Positions 30,747 through 38,116 of a DNA stretch of 64,000 nucleotides are shown here, piece by piece. How positions within the stretch are numbered: the stretch's first letter is position 1; each line of letters opens with the position of its first letter. Below the pieces are notes generated by a model, which saw only the letters and a program-made list of their open reading frames with translations, ran no database searches and was not told the origin of the DNA. Source of the stretch: Paraburkholderia bonniea (GTDB taxonomy: Bacteria > Pseudomonadota > Gammaproteobacteria > Burkholderiales > Burkholderiaceae); contig NZ_QPEQ01000001.1 in assembly GCF_009455625.1 (NCBI RefSeq), positions 1,364,001 to 1,428,000 of the forward strand. Reading direction: 5' to 3'. The translations under genes were made by a program, and so were the position numbers.

Positions 30747-31661
30747 ATGTTCCGTCGCCGATCTCTCCCGTTGCCCATCTCCCGTTCCCCACTGATTTCT
30801 CTAGCTGGCTTTGCGCTTGCCGTCTTGTTTGCCGTGTCGTCGCTGGCGTTAGCGCAAGAGCGTCCTGCGCCGCCTTTGCTGGAGCCCTCAAGCTTAGCCG
30901 ATGCTTCTCTGGCACCTGTTCCGGCTCAGGACCATCAAAAGGCAGGCGAGGGGGAGGAGCAAAGTGCGACTGCGCCAGCAGCCACCACCACGAGTTTTGG
31001 CGCGCGGCAAGTCGTACTGGATCACCGTAGTGAAGAGAACAACTATCGCTATGCGGTTGCGCAACATAACTGCTATAGCAAGTTTTTCGTCAATCACTGC
31101 CTGAACAAGGCGCGCAATGCGATGCGTAGTGTTCAGGCTGACATCCGCAAAGAACAACTGGCGCTGGATGACGAGCAGCGTGTAGCGCGGGCGTATCAGC
31201 GGGATCAGCAGGCGGCCTTGACGCAGGCGCGCAACGAGGCGGAAGCGCCACAACGCGCGGCAGAAGATGCCCGCAACGCTCAGGCCTACGAAGACAAGCA
31301 GCGCCAGCATGCGCTGGATCTGGCACAGCGCAATGCAGAAATGCCGCAGCGCGCAGCCAATGAACAGGCTTATCAGGACAAGCAGCGTCAGCATTTGCTA
31401 GAGCAGGCGCAACGTGGGAACAACACGCCACAGCATGCGGCGAGCCAGGCTGCCTACGATCAAAAGCAGGCTGAGTTCCAGCGCAAACTTGACGCTGCCC
31501 GCAAGGAAGGGGCGCAAAAGGCTCAGGAGCGAATTCAGAACGAGCAGCGGTTTCAGCAAAAGCAAGCCGATGCGGCACAGCACAAGGCCGACATCGAAGC
31601 GCGCCAGAAGCAGGCTGCCGAAAAAGCCAGGCAAAAGCAGGAGCAGCAACAGAAGCAGTAG
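30747..31661 (+). CDS. exported Q/A/K-rich coiled-coil protein with 28-residue repeats
   Basis: Predicted exported protein of 304 residues and unknown function. A basic start (FRRRSLP) and hydrophobic stretch end at a signal-peptidase site (SSLALAQ, about residue 35). A small conserved patch with two cysteines (HNCYSKFFVNHC, CX8C) follows. Most of the rest is charged, predicted helical and coiled, with about three copies of a 28-residue unit built around PQRAA..QAYxDKQRQH. ATG 30747 gives the signal peptide; longer in-frame starts back to 30528 overlap tex and lack one. It is divergent from tex. A structural or envelope-associated role is possible but unproven. Confidence 0.8.
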   Translation: MFRRRSLPLPISRSPLISLAGFALAVLFAVSSLALAQERPAPPLLEPSSLADASLAPVPAQDHQKAGEGEEQSATAPAATTTSFGARQVVLDHRSEENNYRYAVAQHNCYSKFFVNHCLNKARNAMRSVQADIRKEQLALDDEQRVARAYQRDQQAALTQARNEAEAPQRAAEDARNAQAYEDKQRQHALDLAQRNAEMPQRAANEQAYQDKQRQHLLEQAQRGNNTPQHAASQAAYDQKQAEFQRKLDAARKEGAQKAQERIQNEQRFQQKQADAAQHKADIEARQKQAAEKARQKQEQQQKQ

Positions 31662-31773
31662 CCGTAGCCGTAGCCGCTGTCAGGTCAGTCACGCGTTCTT
31701 AGCCGGTCAGCGGCTTGTAGGCGGAGTGGCTGTCTACCTAACGTCTTGGCCACTTCGGATAGAGGAGGCGAGC

Positions 31774-31992
31774 ATGCGCGATCATCACCACGCTATTAGT
31801 GCGGACACGTTGCGTGACCGTATTGTGCAACTGGAGTCAGAGCATAGCGGGCTCGACCGGTTGATCGACAAAATGTCAGATGTGCCTGGCGTCGAAGGTC
31901 TGGCGTTGCAGCGCCTGAAAAAGCGCAAGCTGAAAGTTAAAGACACCATTATTTTGCTGCAGTTGCAGCTCGAACCGGACCGGCACGTTTAA
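31774..31992 (+). CDS. DUF465 (YdcH-like) small protein
   Basis: A 72-residue, highly charged helical protein of the DUF465/YdcH family. It begins RDHHHAISADTLRDRIVQLE and ends with the family's KKRKLKVKDTI segment. The function is unknown. GAGGAGG at 31762-31768 is a strong ribosome binding site just before ATG 31774, which fixes the start; the frame is open far upstream but lacks such a signal. It precedes the helicase gene by 65 bases. Confidence 0.9.
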   Translation: MRDHHHAISADTLRDRIVQLESEHSGLDRLIDKMSDVPGVEGLALQRLKKRKLKVKDTIILLQLQLEPDRHV

Positions 31993-32057
31993 CGCCCGTC
32001 ATCTGGCAGGCGCTGGTTGCAGCCCTGCGCACCGGATTTTGCAGGAATTGCCTGGTT

Positions 32058-34319
32058 TTGAATTCATCGCCTGTTTCATCTGTCCCATCCCTGTCAGACG
32101 AGGCTGTCCCGGCACGTGATAAACGTGTCGCCGATGGCCTGTCGGTGCTTGTGCTTAACGCAAGGCGTGTGCAGGAGCTCGACGATATTTTCGCGGCCGA
32201 TGGCCTGCTGGCACGCCAGATCGACGGCTATCGGCCACGTGCGGCGCAGATTGACATGGCGCGAGCGGTCGCGGCGGCGATGGAAGCTTCCAGCCGGGCC
32301 CTGCCTGAGCCCGCCATGTTCGATGCAGCGCGTCCGGCCCGCCGTCTGGCACCGCCGTCGAGTCTGGCGGCTGCAGCGCAGGCCGGAGAGGCGGGCGCTG
32401 AACCCGGCAATCTCGATGGCAGTGAAAACACGTTGATCGTTGAAGCAGGAACCGGCACAGGCAAAACCTATGCGTATCTGGTTCCAGCGATGCTGTGGGG
32501 CGGTAAGGTCATCGTGTCGACCGGCACCAAGCATTTGCAGGACCAGTTATTCCAGCGCGACATTCCCACTGTGCGTGATGCACTGGCAGTGCCGGTCTCT
32601 GTGGCGACCCTCAAGGGGCGGGCGAATTACCTGTGTCATTACTATTTGCAACGCACGGCGGATAACGGCCGCTTGCCATCGCGCCAGGAAAGCGCCCATC
32701 TGCAGGAAATCATCCGCTTTGCGAAGATCACCCGAACCGGTGACAAGGCTGAACTGGCGAGCGTGCCGGAAACGGCTGCGGTTTGGTCAATGGTGACCTC
32801 GACCCGTGAGAACTGTCTTGGCCAGGAGTGCACGTATTACAAGGATTGCTTTGTGATGCAGGCGCGCAAGGAGGCGCAACAAGCGGATATCGTGGTGACC
32901 AATCACCATTTGTTTTTCGCGGACATCATGCTGCGTGATACCGGAATGGCTGAATTGCTACCCACCGCGAACACCGTTATCTTCGACGAAGCGCATCAGT
33001 TGCCAGAAACCGCCACGCTGTTTTTTGGTGAAACGTTGTCTACTGCGCAGTTTCTCGAACTCGCGCGTGATTGCGTTGCGGAGGGCTTGAGTCATGCACG
33101 CGATGCCACCGACTGGGCAAAACTGGGTGGGACGCTGGAGCGGGCGGCGCGTGATGTGCGGCTGGCATTTCGTGAGGACTCGGTACGTCTTGCTCTGGCG
33201 CAGTTGCCTGGTACGCATGCGCTGTTTCCGGCGCTTGAGGTGCTGGAGCGCGAGCTCGGCGCATTGGCTACGGTACTGGCGAGCCAGGCAGAGCGTGCGG
33301 AGTCTATCGGTGCATGTTCGCGCCGGGCACGCGAGTTGCAAGATGCGCTGGCGCGCTGGACGTCACCACAGCCGCAGTTAGAAGAGGGGGCGGAACGCAG
33401 TGCGGCAGGGGACGATAAAACGGATGCGGCAGCATGCGCTGTTTCGGCGGAGAAAGTTCGCTGGATTGAAGTGTTTTCCCAGACGGTGCAATTGCACGAA
33501 ACACCGCTGTCGGTAGCACCGATTTTTTCCCGACAACGTGCGGGTGTTCCACGGGCCTGGATTTTTACGTCAGCGACGTTATCCGTGCGGGGGGACTTCA
33601 CGCACTATGCCGCGCAAATGGGACTGAACGTACGACGCTCAATGACCTTGCCGAGTCCGTTCGATTACGCGACGCAGGGTTTGCTGTATGTGCCGCGTAA
33701 CTTGCCGCAGCCATCTTCACCGATGTTTACCGATGCTGTGTTTGAGGCCGCGTTGCCCGCTATTGAAGCCTCGGGTGGCGGTGTCTTTATGCTGTGCACG
33801 ACGTTGCGTGCGGTCGACCGTATTGCGGCGAAATTGCGCGAAGTGATCGAAGCACGCGGTTGGTCCTATCCGTTGCTGGTTCAAGGTGATGCGAGCCGTA
33901 CAGAGCTGCTTGAGCGCTTTCGTGGCTATCGGGACGCGATTCTGGTGGGGAGTCAAAGTTTCTGGGAGGGCGTGGATGTGCGTGGCGACGCGTTGTCGCT
34001 GGTCGTGATCGACAAGCTGCCATTTGCTCCACCCGATGATCCAGTGCTGTCTGCACGACTAGATGCATTGACTAAAAAAGGGCTTAGCCCTTTCGCGGTG
34101 CATCAATTACCGCAAGCGGTGATTACGCTGAAGCAGGGTGCTGGACGCCTGATTCGTGCCGAAACGGATCGCGGCGTACTGATGATCTGCGATACGCGGT
34201 TGGTGGACAAGCCATATGGGCGGCGTATATGGCAAAGTCTGCCGCCATTTCGGCGTACCCGGGAAATTGACATGGTGGAGGCATTTTTTGCCTCACGTGA
34301 GCCGGTGCTGCCAGACTGA
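32058..34319 (+). CDS. DinG/YoaA-type ATP-dependent helicase with Fe-S domain
   Basis: Superfamily 2, XPD-like 5'-3' DNA helicase. Walker A (EAGTGTGKT) is near residue 133 and the DEAH box (VIFDEAHQL) near 309. Four cysteines near 192, 253, 258 and 264 (NYLCHYY, ENCLGQECTYYKDC) form the 4Fe-4S site. The C-terminal helicase half has GSQSFWEGVDVRGD and the arginine finger region GAGRLIRAETDRG. The length of 753 residues is between YoaA and DinG of E. coli; it looks closer to YoaA. The start is TTG 32058; no ATG exists before the conserved ARAVAAAMEA region. It probably aids DNA repair. Confidence 0.92.
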   Translation: MNSSPVSSVPSLSDEAVPARDKRVADGLSVLVLNARRVQELDDIFAADGLLARQIDGYRPRAAQIDMARAVAAAMEASSRALPEPAMFDAARPARRLAPPSSLAAAAQAGEAGAEPGNLDGSENTLIVEAGTGTGKTYAYLVPAMLWGGKVIVSTGTKHLQDQLFQRDIPTVRDALAVPVSVATLKGRANYLCHYYLQRTADNGRLPSRQESAHLQEIIRFAKITRTGDKAELASVPETAAVWSMVTSTRENCLGQECTYYKDCFVMQARKEAQQADIVVTNHHLFFADIMLRDTGMAELLPTANTVIFDEAHQLPETATLFFGETLSTAQFLELARDCVAEGLSHARDATDWAKLGGTLERAARDVRLAFREDSVRLALAQLPGTHALFPALEVLERELGALATVLASQAERAESIGACSRRARELQDALARWTSPQPQLEEGAERSAAGDDKTDAAACAVSAEKVRWIEVFSQTVQLHETPLSVAPIFSRQRAGVPRAWIFTSATLSVRGDFTHYAAQMGLNVRRSMTLPSPFDYATQGLLYVPRNLPQPSSPMFTDAVFEAALPAIEASGGGVFMLCTTLRAVDRIAAKLREVIEARGWSYPLLVQGDASRTELLERFRGYRDAILVGSQSFWEGVDVRGDALSLVVIDKLPFAPPDDPVLSARLDALTKKGLSPFAVHQLPQAVITLKQGAGRLIRAETDRGVLMICDTRLVDKPYGRRIWQSLPPFRRTREIDMVEAFFASREPVLPD

Positions 34320-34394
34320 AAACCTGGGGCTGGGATGCAACGCGAGCGTTAAATGACTGGCTGACGCCGTTCCAGTGCATCAGATTCCTGAAAA

Positions 34395-34434
34395 AAACAA
34401 AACGCCACGAATGTGAGTTCGTGGCGTTTTGTTT
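34395..34434. terminator. bidirectional terminator between helicase and Ala-rich lipoprotein genes
   Basis: A perfect 17-bp inverted repeat (34395-34411 and 34418-34434) with a 6-base loop. It has a CGCCACGAA core, an A-run to the left and a T-run to the right. It serves the convergent helicase gene and the minus-strand lipoprotein gene. Confidence 0.92.
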
Positions 34435-34440
34435 GCCCGT

Positions 34441-34465
34441 CCAAAAGACCAGACTGGTCTTTTGG
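34441..34465. repeat. second, adjacent 12-bp inverted repeat
   Basis: CCAAAAGACCAG and its exact complement flank a single base. It is 6 bases from the terminator hairpin, between it and the lipoprotein stop codon. No T-run follows, so it may stabilise the 3' end of the lipoprotein mRNA. Confidence 0.7.
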
Positions 34466-34503
34466 CGCGGTTATCGCCGTCAGGCGATTGCTGTAGCAAC
34501 AGC

Positions 34504-34776
34504 TTACTGGCTTGCGCCCGTAGCGGCAGCAGCAGCGTTCGATGCAGCAGCAGCAGCGTCCGAAGCAGCTGCAGTAGCTGAAGCGACAACATCGCTTGCA
34601 GCAGCAACAGCGCTCGATGCAGCGGCTGATACGTCTGAAGCAGCTGCAGTTGCTGCCGAAGCAGCTGCGGCGGCTGCGTCGCTAGCTGCAGTTGCTGCCT
34701 GATCGCTGCTTTTGTTGTTGCATGCAGCCAGTGCTACAGCTGCCAACAGAGAAGCTACGAGGAGGGATTTCTTCAT
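34504..34776 (-). CDS. small Ala/Ser-rich lipoprotein
   Basis: A 90-residue predicted lipoprotein. The signal peptide MKKSLLVASLLAAVALAAC ends at Cys19, and the mature part is almost entirely Ala, Ser, Asp, Val and Thr. Repeated AAASD-type units give a likely long helix. This resembles abundant Lpp/OprI-like structural lipoproteins in build, but no C-terminal lysine for peptidoglycan attachment is present (it ends GASQ). ATG 34776 follows AAGGA with good spacing; GTG 34782 is in frame. Homopolymer-like composition prevents assigning a family with certainty. Confidence 0.8.
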   Translation of the reverse strand: MKKSLLVASLLAAVALAACNNKSSDQAATAASDAAAAAASAATAAASDVSAAASSAVAAASDVVASATAAASDAAAAASNAAAAATGASQ

Positions 34777-35005
34777 GATCACGTCCTTTTATGGTTAAAG
34801 GTAAGCAACAGCGCAAAATATTACCGGTAATGTGCTCCAACACCGACCTGGGCCGCTGGTGGAGATGCACTTCAAAGCGTGAATCTTCCCTACGGCTTGG
34901 GCGGGAATTATAGGCACTTTCGTTCCGACCGTCGACAAATCCGGGGCCAATACGTTGTCTTTCCCATACAAAAATTCACAGTAAGGGGTAGATATACGAA
35001 TGAGA

Positions 35006-36232
35006 TCAGTGACAGGCACCAATCTGGATCCAGCCCGCACAATACCACTCGTACAGTAGTGCTGTCACCGACGAATCGTGCGAGAGTGTTACAAAGCGCC
35101 TTGCTTCAAGGTGTCGTGTGTCAGCGAGCAACGGCAGCCACTTTTTCAAACCGGTCAGGCGATTTTCCTCGCCGTTCAGGAAGTAAGCGCGGTTGTCGTA
35201 AAGCAAAATGGTTTTTCGGTCGAGGCGAAGGCCTGTTTTCAATGCCTGCTGGATGAAACGGGCTTCATTTAGTGGCCGCCTGGGCGGTTCAAATACCACG
35301 CTTGGCTTTGGTTCGCTAAAGTATGTGCCTAAAAATGCGGCAACATGCTGTGGCTTCCAGGTGACCTTTGCAAGCATGGCACTGACCTGTTCGATCAGGG
35401 CACCAGGCAACTGGGCCGGGTGGGTCACGGCGGGTTGCCTGGGGTCACGATACGGCGTGGCCAACTGTCCGGACATTTCACCGCGCTCAGCCATGTAATA
35501 CAGAAACTGTGTTGTCAACTCGCTGGTGGATGGAGCGCGAAAGCCGATGGAGCAGGTCATGCATTCGCCTTCCGCGATGCCATCGTGAGCAATATGGGGC
35601 GGTAAATACAGCATGTCGCCGGGTTCGAGCAGCCATTCTTCGTCTGGCTCGAAATGCTGCAGGACTTTCAGTGGCAGATCCGGGCGCAATGACAGGTCGC
35701 GCTGGGCTCCGATACGCCAGCGCCGCTTGCCGTGAACCTGAAGCAAAAACACATCGTAAGAATCAAAGTGCGCGCCTACCCCACCGCCATCGGTTGCGTA
35801 GGAGATCATCAAGTCGTCCAGCCGCACGTCAGGAACAAACCGGAACCGTTCAAGCAGCGCGCGAGCGCGATCGTCGTGCAGATCCACCCCCTGCACCAGC
35901 AGGGTCCATGCACGTTGCCGGATAGAGGGTAAATCGCTGGCAGCGAACGGGCCGTGCTGCATTTGCCACTGGTTGCGAAAGTGTGTGACCAGGCGCGCTT
36001 CAACATCATTGCCCGCCAGCTCGAATAGCTCGTCCCGCGATAGTGGCGCGCGGATGTCCGAAATGGCTTGGCGTACCAGCAAAGGCTTTTTCTGCCAGTA
36101 CTGATGCATGAATTGCGCGGGCGTCAGGTTGCCGAGAAGAGCGGTTGGGAGATCGGGCGATGGTGGCTGAACCGGTGTCGGAATTTGGCTCAAACCGGGG
36201 CGGAGGGGGTGTTCTAGGGGCCGCTTGGGCAT
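35006..36232 (-). CDS. JmjC-type ribosomal oxygenase, YcfD/RoxA-like
   Basis: Fe(II)/2-oxoglutarate-dependent oxygenase of the cupin_4/YcfD (RoxA) family; E. coli RoxA hydroxylates an arginine of ribosomal protein bL16. The metal ligands are HFD in GVGAHFDSYDVF and a later histidine in LPPHIAHDG. The N-terminal NLTPAQFMHQYWQKKPLLVRQ is characteristic. The length of 408 residues compares with 373 in E. coli. The ATG at 36232 starts MPKRPLEHP; the frame is open further upstream but there overlaps the divergent FKBP gene. Only 32 bases separate the two start codons. Confidence 0.88.
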   Translation of the reverse strand: MPKRPLEHPLRPGLSQIPTPVQPPSPDLPTALLGNLTPAQFMHQYWQKKPLLVRQAISDIRAPLSRDELFELAGNDVEARLVTHFRNQWQMQHGPFAASDLPSIRQRAWTLLVQGVDLHDDRARALLERFRFVPDVRLDDLMISYATDGGGVGAHFDSYDVFLLQVHGKRRWRIGAQRDLSLRPDLPLKVLQHFEPDEEWLLEPGDMLYLPPHIAHDGIAEGECMTCSIGFRAPSTSELTTQFLYYMAERGEMSGQLATPYRDPRQPAVTHPAQLPGALIEQVSAMLAKVTWKPQHVAAFLGTYFSEPKPSVVFEPPRRPLNEARFIQQALKTGLRLDRKTILLYDNRAYFLNGEENRLTGLKKWLPLLADTRHLEARRFVTLSHDSSVTALLYEWYCAGWIQIGACH

Positions 36233-36234
36233 CG

Positions 36235-36240
36235 TATAAT
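36235..36240 (+). promoter_or_regulatory. consensus -10 box for the SlyD-type FKBP gene
   Basis: A perfect TATAAT, 24 bases before ATG 36265, with CTGGAG as ribosome binding site in between. It starts only 3 bases from the first codon of the divergent oxygenase gene, so any -35 element lies within that gene. Confidence 0.65.
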
Positions 36241-36264
36241 GCGCTCTGTATTCTGGAGAATCGA

Positions 36265-36810
36265 ATGAAAATCGCAAAGAACACCGTCGTGTCGGTTGCT
36301 TACAAGCTTTCGGATGCGCAGGGCAATCTGATTGAAGAAAGCGTCCAGCCGATGGTCTATCTGCACGGCGGCTATGATGGCACGTTCCCCAAGATCGAGG
36401 AAGAACTCGATGGCCATGAATCAGGTTTCGAAACCCAGATCCAGCTTGAACCACAAGATGCTTTCGGAGAATACGATCCGGAGCTCGTCAAGATTGAGCC
36501 ACGCAGCCGCTTTCCTGAGCCACTCGAAGTTGGCATGCAGTTTGAAGGAACGCCGGAAGAGGGCGATGAAGATCTGGATTCACTGATTTACACCGTCACG
36601 GAAATCGCTGAAGACAAAGTCGTGTTAGATGGCAATCATCCGTTAGCAGGTATGGCGCTCCGTTTTTCGCTGCTGGTTCAGGAAGTCCGGGCCGCTACCG
36701 AAGACGAAATCGAGCACGAACATGCTCACGGTGTCGAAGGTCTGGAAATTCTCGACGAAGACGACGAGCCTGACGAAGCAGCTGAAAAACCAGGCCCTAC
36801 ATTGCATTAA
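36265..36810 (+). CDS. FKBP-type peptidyl-prolyl isomerase, SlyD-like
   Basis: Prolyl isomerase and chaperone with FKBP fold and an IF (insert-in-flap) domain. It opens KIAKNTVVSVAYKLSDAQG; QLEPQDAFGEYDPEL marks the IF region around residues 65-120, and GNHPLAGMALRFSLLVQEV closes the FKBP fold. The tail is acidic with a few histidines (EHEHAHG) rather than the Cys/His-rich nickel tail of E. coli SlyD. The 181-residue length fits. ATG 36265 follows CTGGAG and a TATAAT box; upstream in-frame ATG 36145 would run into the divergent gene. Confidence 0.93.
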   Translation: MKIAKNTVVSVAYKLSDAQGNLIEESVQPMVYLHGGYDGTFPKIEEELDGHESGFETQIQLEPQDAFGEYDPELVKIEPRSRFPEPLEVGMQFEGTPEEGDEDLDSLIYTVTEIAEDKVVLDGNHPLAGMALRFSLLVQEVRAATEDEIEHEHAHGVEGLEILDEDDEPDEAAEKPGPTLH

Positions 36811-36833
36811 AAATGAAACCCGCATGAAACCAG

Positions 36834-36871
36834 CGGACGTTACCCAGTCAGTACAGGCTGGGTAACGTCCG
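36834..36871 (+). terminator. terminator after the FKBP gene
   Basis: A perfect 14-bp inverted repeat (36834-36847 and 36858-36871) with a 10-base loop, followed by TTCTTGTTT. It overlaps the last codons of the convergent metallophosphoesterase-like gene. Confidence 0.75.
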
Positions 36872-38116
36872 TTCTTGTTTACCCGTGCTATCCGTGTCTT
36901 GAGCGGGTTCGGGTTCTACTGGCAGCATGGCGGGTGGCTCGTGTGTGTCAGGCTCTTCAGGGGTATTCCACTCTGGTATGAACGGCGGAACTGGACGGGG
37001 CGGTAGCGGTCTAGGTCCGTCGTTTTTGCCGTCTGCTGCTGGTGATGCTGGCAGAGAAAGCAGCGGCATATGTTTTGGCACGTTGCGCACGCTCACTCTG
37101 AACGGAGGGTGCCACGTTGCATCAGCATCTATCTGAAGCCACTGATTGAGGCGGTCTTCTGGCGCAAAAGTAATGCGCGTCAAGTTCGCCACCAATACTC
37201 CCTTGTTGTTCCGCAATGGCTGGTCAATCGTAAATCCGCCTGGTATTGGTTTGCTATTCGGATGAATTAACACCACCGGGCCATGAAACACCTGCGCCAG
37301 CTTGAGCAGATTTCGTTTGAATTCCAGATAGCCATCCCGCTGCGTGTGTGCGGCAAAGCGCAACCACTTGAAGCGGTCAGGCTGTTCATAGCGTTCTAGG
37401 TTCGGATTGCCCTGAATAAACACGACGATTGCTCTGGCACCTCGTCGCTTGGCATATTCCGCTGCATGCGCAAGCCAGAATGCATTGGCGACGGTCCGGT
37501 CTTCAAATTCGCCATTGCGTCCCCCTGCATTCAGATAATGATTATTCGCACCGGGGATATTCAAGCTGATAAATACCGTATTGCCGGTCTGCCAGCGCAC
37601 GTTTTCCCGGTAGGGGCGAAAGCGTGCGATTTCACTTTCACGGACGAGCGCAATGGGGTTTTGACCCATCGAGGTGGAACTGGCAAAGAGCGTCTGACGC
37701 AGAAAATCCAGCCGCTCGACGGGGTCGAAACTGTTGGCACCTGCTTTGCCGCACTCAATCCAGTCGTGCTGGCCCGGCACCAGAATCAACGGCGCTCGCG
37801 CGGCTTCCAGTAATGCGTGGCGGCGTTCATAAAGCGCGTCCTGGCATGCCTCGCGGGCGCTTTTCAAGTTGCCGCCATAGACGATGAACGACACCCCAGG
37901 ATCTCGCCCTATCGCGCTGATTAACCGCTGGGTCGGTGCTTCGTCGGCAGGGTTTTGCAGTGTGTTGGCGACCACCGCGAAGCTATAGCGTGTGGTTGGT
38001 GTCTGTGCTTGAGGGCTGCTCACGAATGACAAAGACAGCGTAGCGGCAAGCGCCGCGCACAGGCGAAGCCGCCTTGGCGGCCGCGCTTGCTGGCTACTGG
38101 CCGACATTCTGCGCAT
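36848..38116 (-). CDS. exported metallophosphoesterase-like protein with degenerate metal site
   Basis: Predicted exported protein of about 422 residues with the layout of a calcineurin-like phosphoesterase, but changed metal motifs. The usual D-x-H near the first strand reads VVANTLQ; the GD motif reads VYGGNLKS; the GNHD motif reads VPGQHDW. A C-terminal IHPNSKP replaces the GHxH region. It may be a pseudoenzyme or have a distinct activity. The signal peptide ([23 protein letters not shown]) is clear. The start overlaps the end of mutS by about 20 bases; ATGs at 38128, 38116 and 38107 are all possible. The C-terminus is Pro-rich. Confidence 0.75.
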   Translation of the reverse strand: MRRMSASSQQARPPRRLRLCAALAATLSLSFVSSPQAQTPTTRYSFAVVANTLQNPADEAPTQRLISAIGRDPGVSFIVYGGNLKSAREACQDALYERRHALLEAARAPLILVPGQHDWIECGKAGANSFDPVERLDFLRQTLFASSTSMGQNPIALVRESEIARFRPYRENVRWQTGNTVFISLNIPGANNHYLNAGGRNGEFEDRTVANAFWLAHAAEYAKRRGARAIVVFIQGNPNLERYEQPDRFKWLRFAAHTQRDGYLEFKRNLLKLAQVFHGPVVLIHPNSKPIPGGFTIDQPLRNNKGVLVANLTRITFAPEDRLNQWLQIDADATWHPPFRVSVRNVPKHMPLLSLPASPAADGKNDGPRPLPPRPVPPFIPEWNTPEEPDTHEPPAMLPVEPEPAQDTDSTGKQERTLPSLY

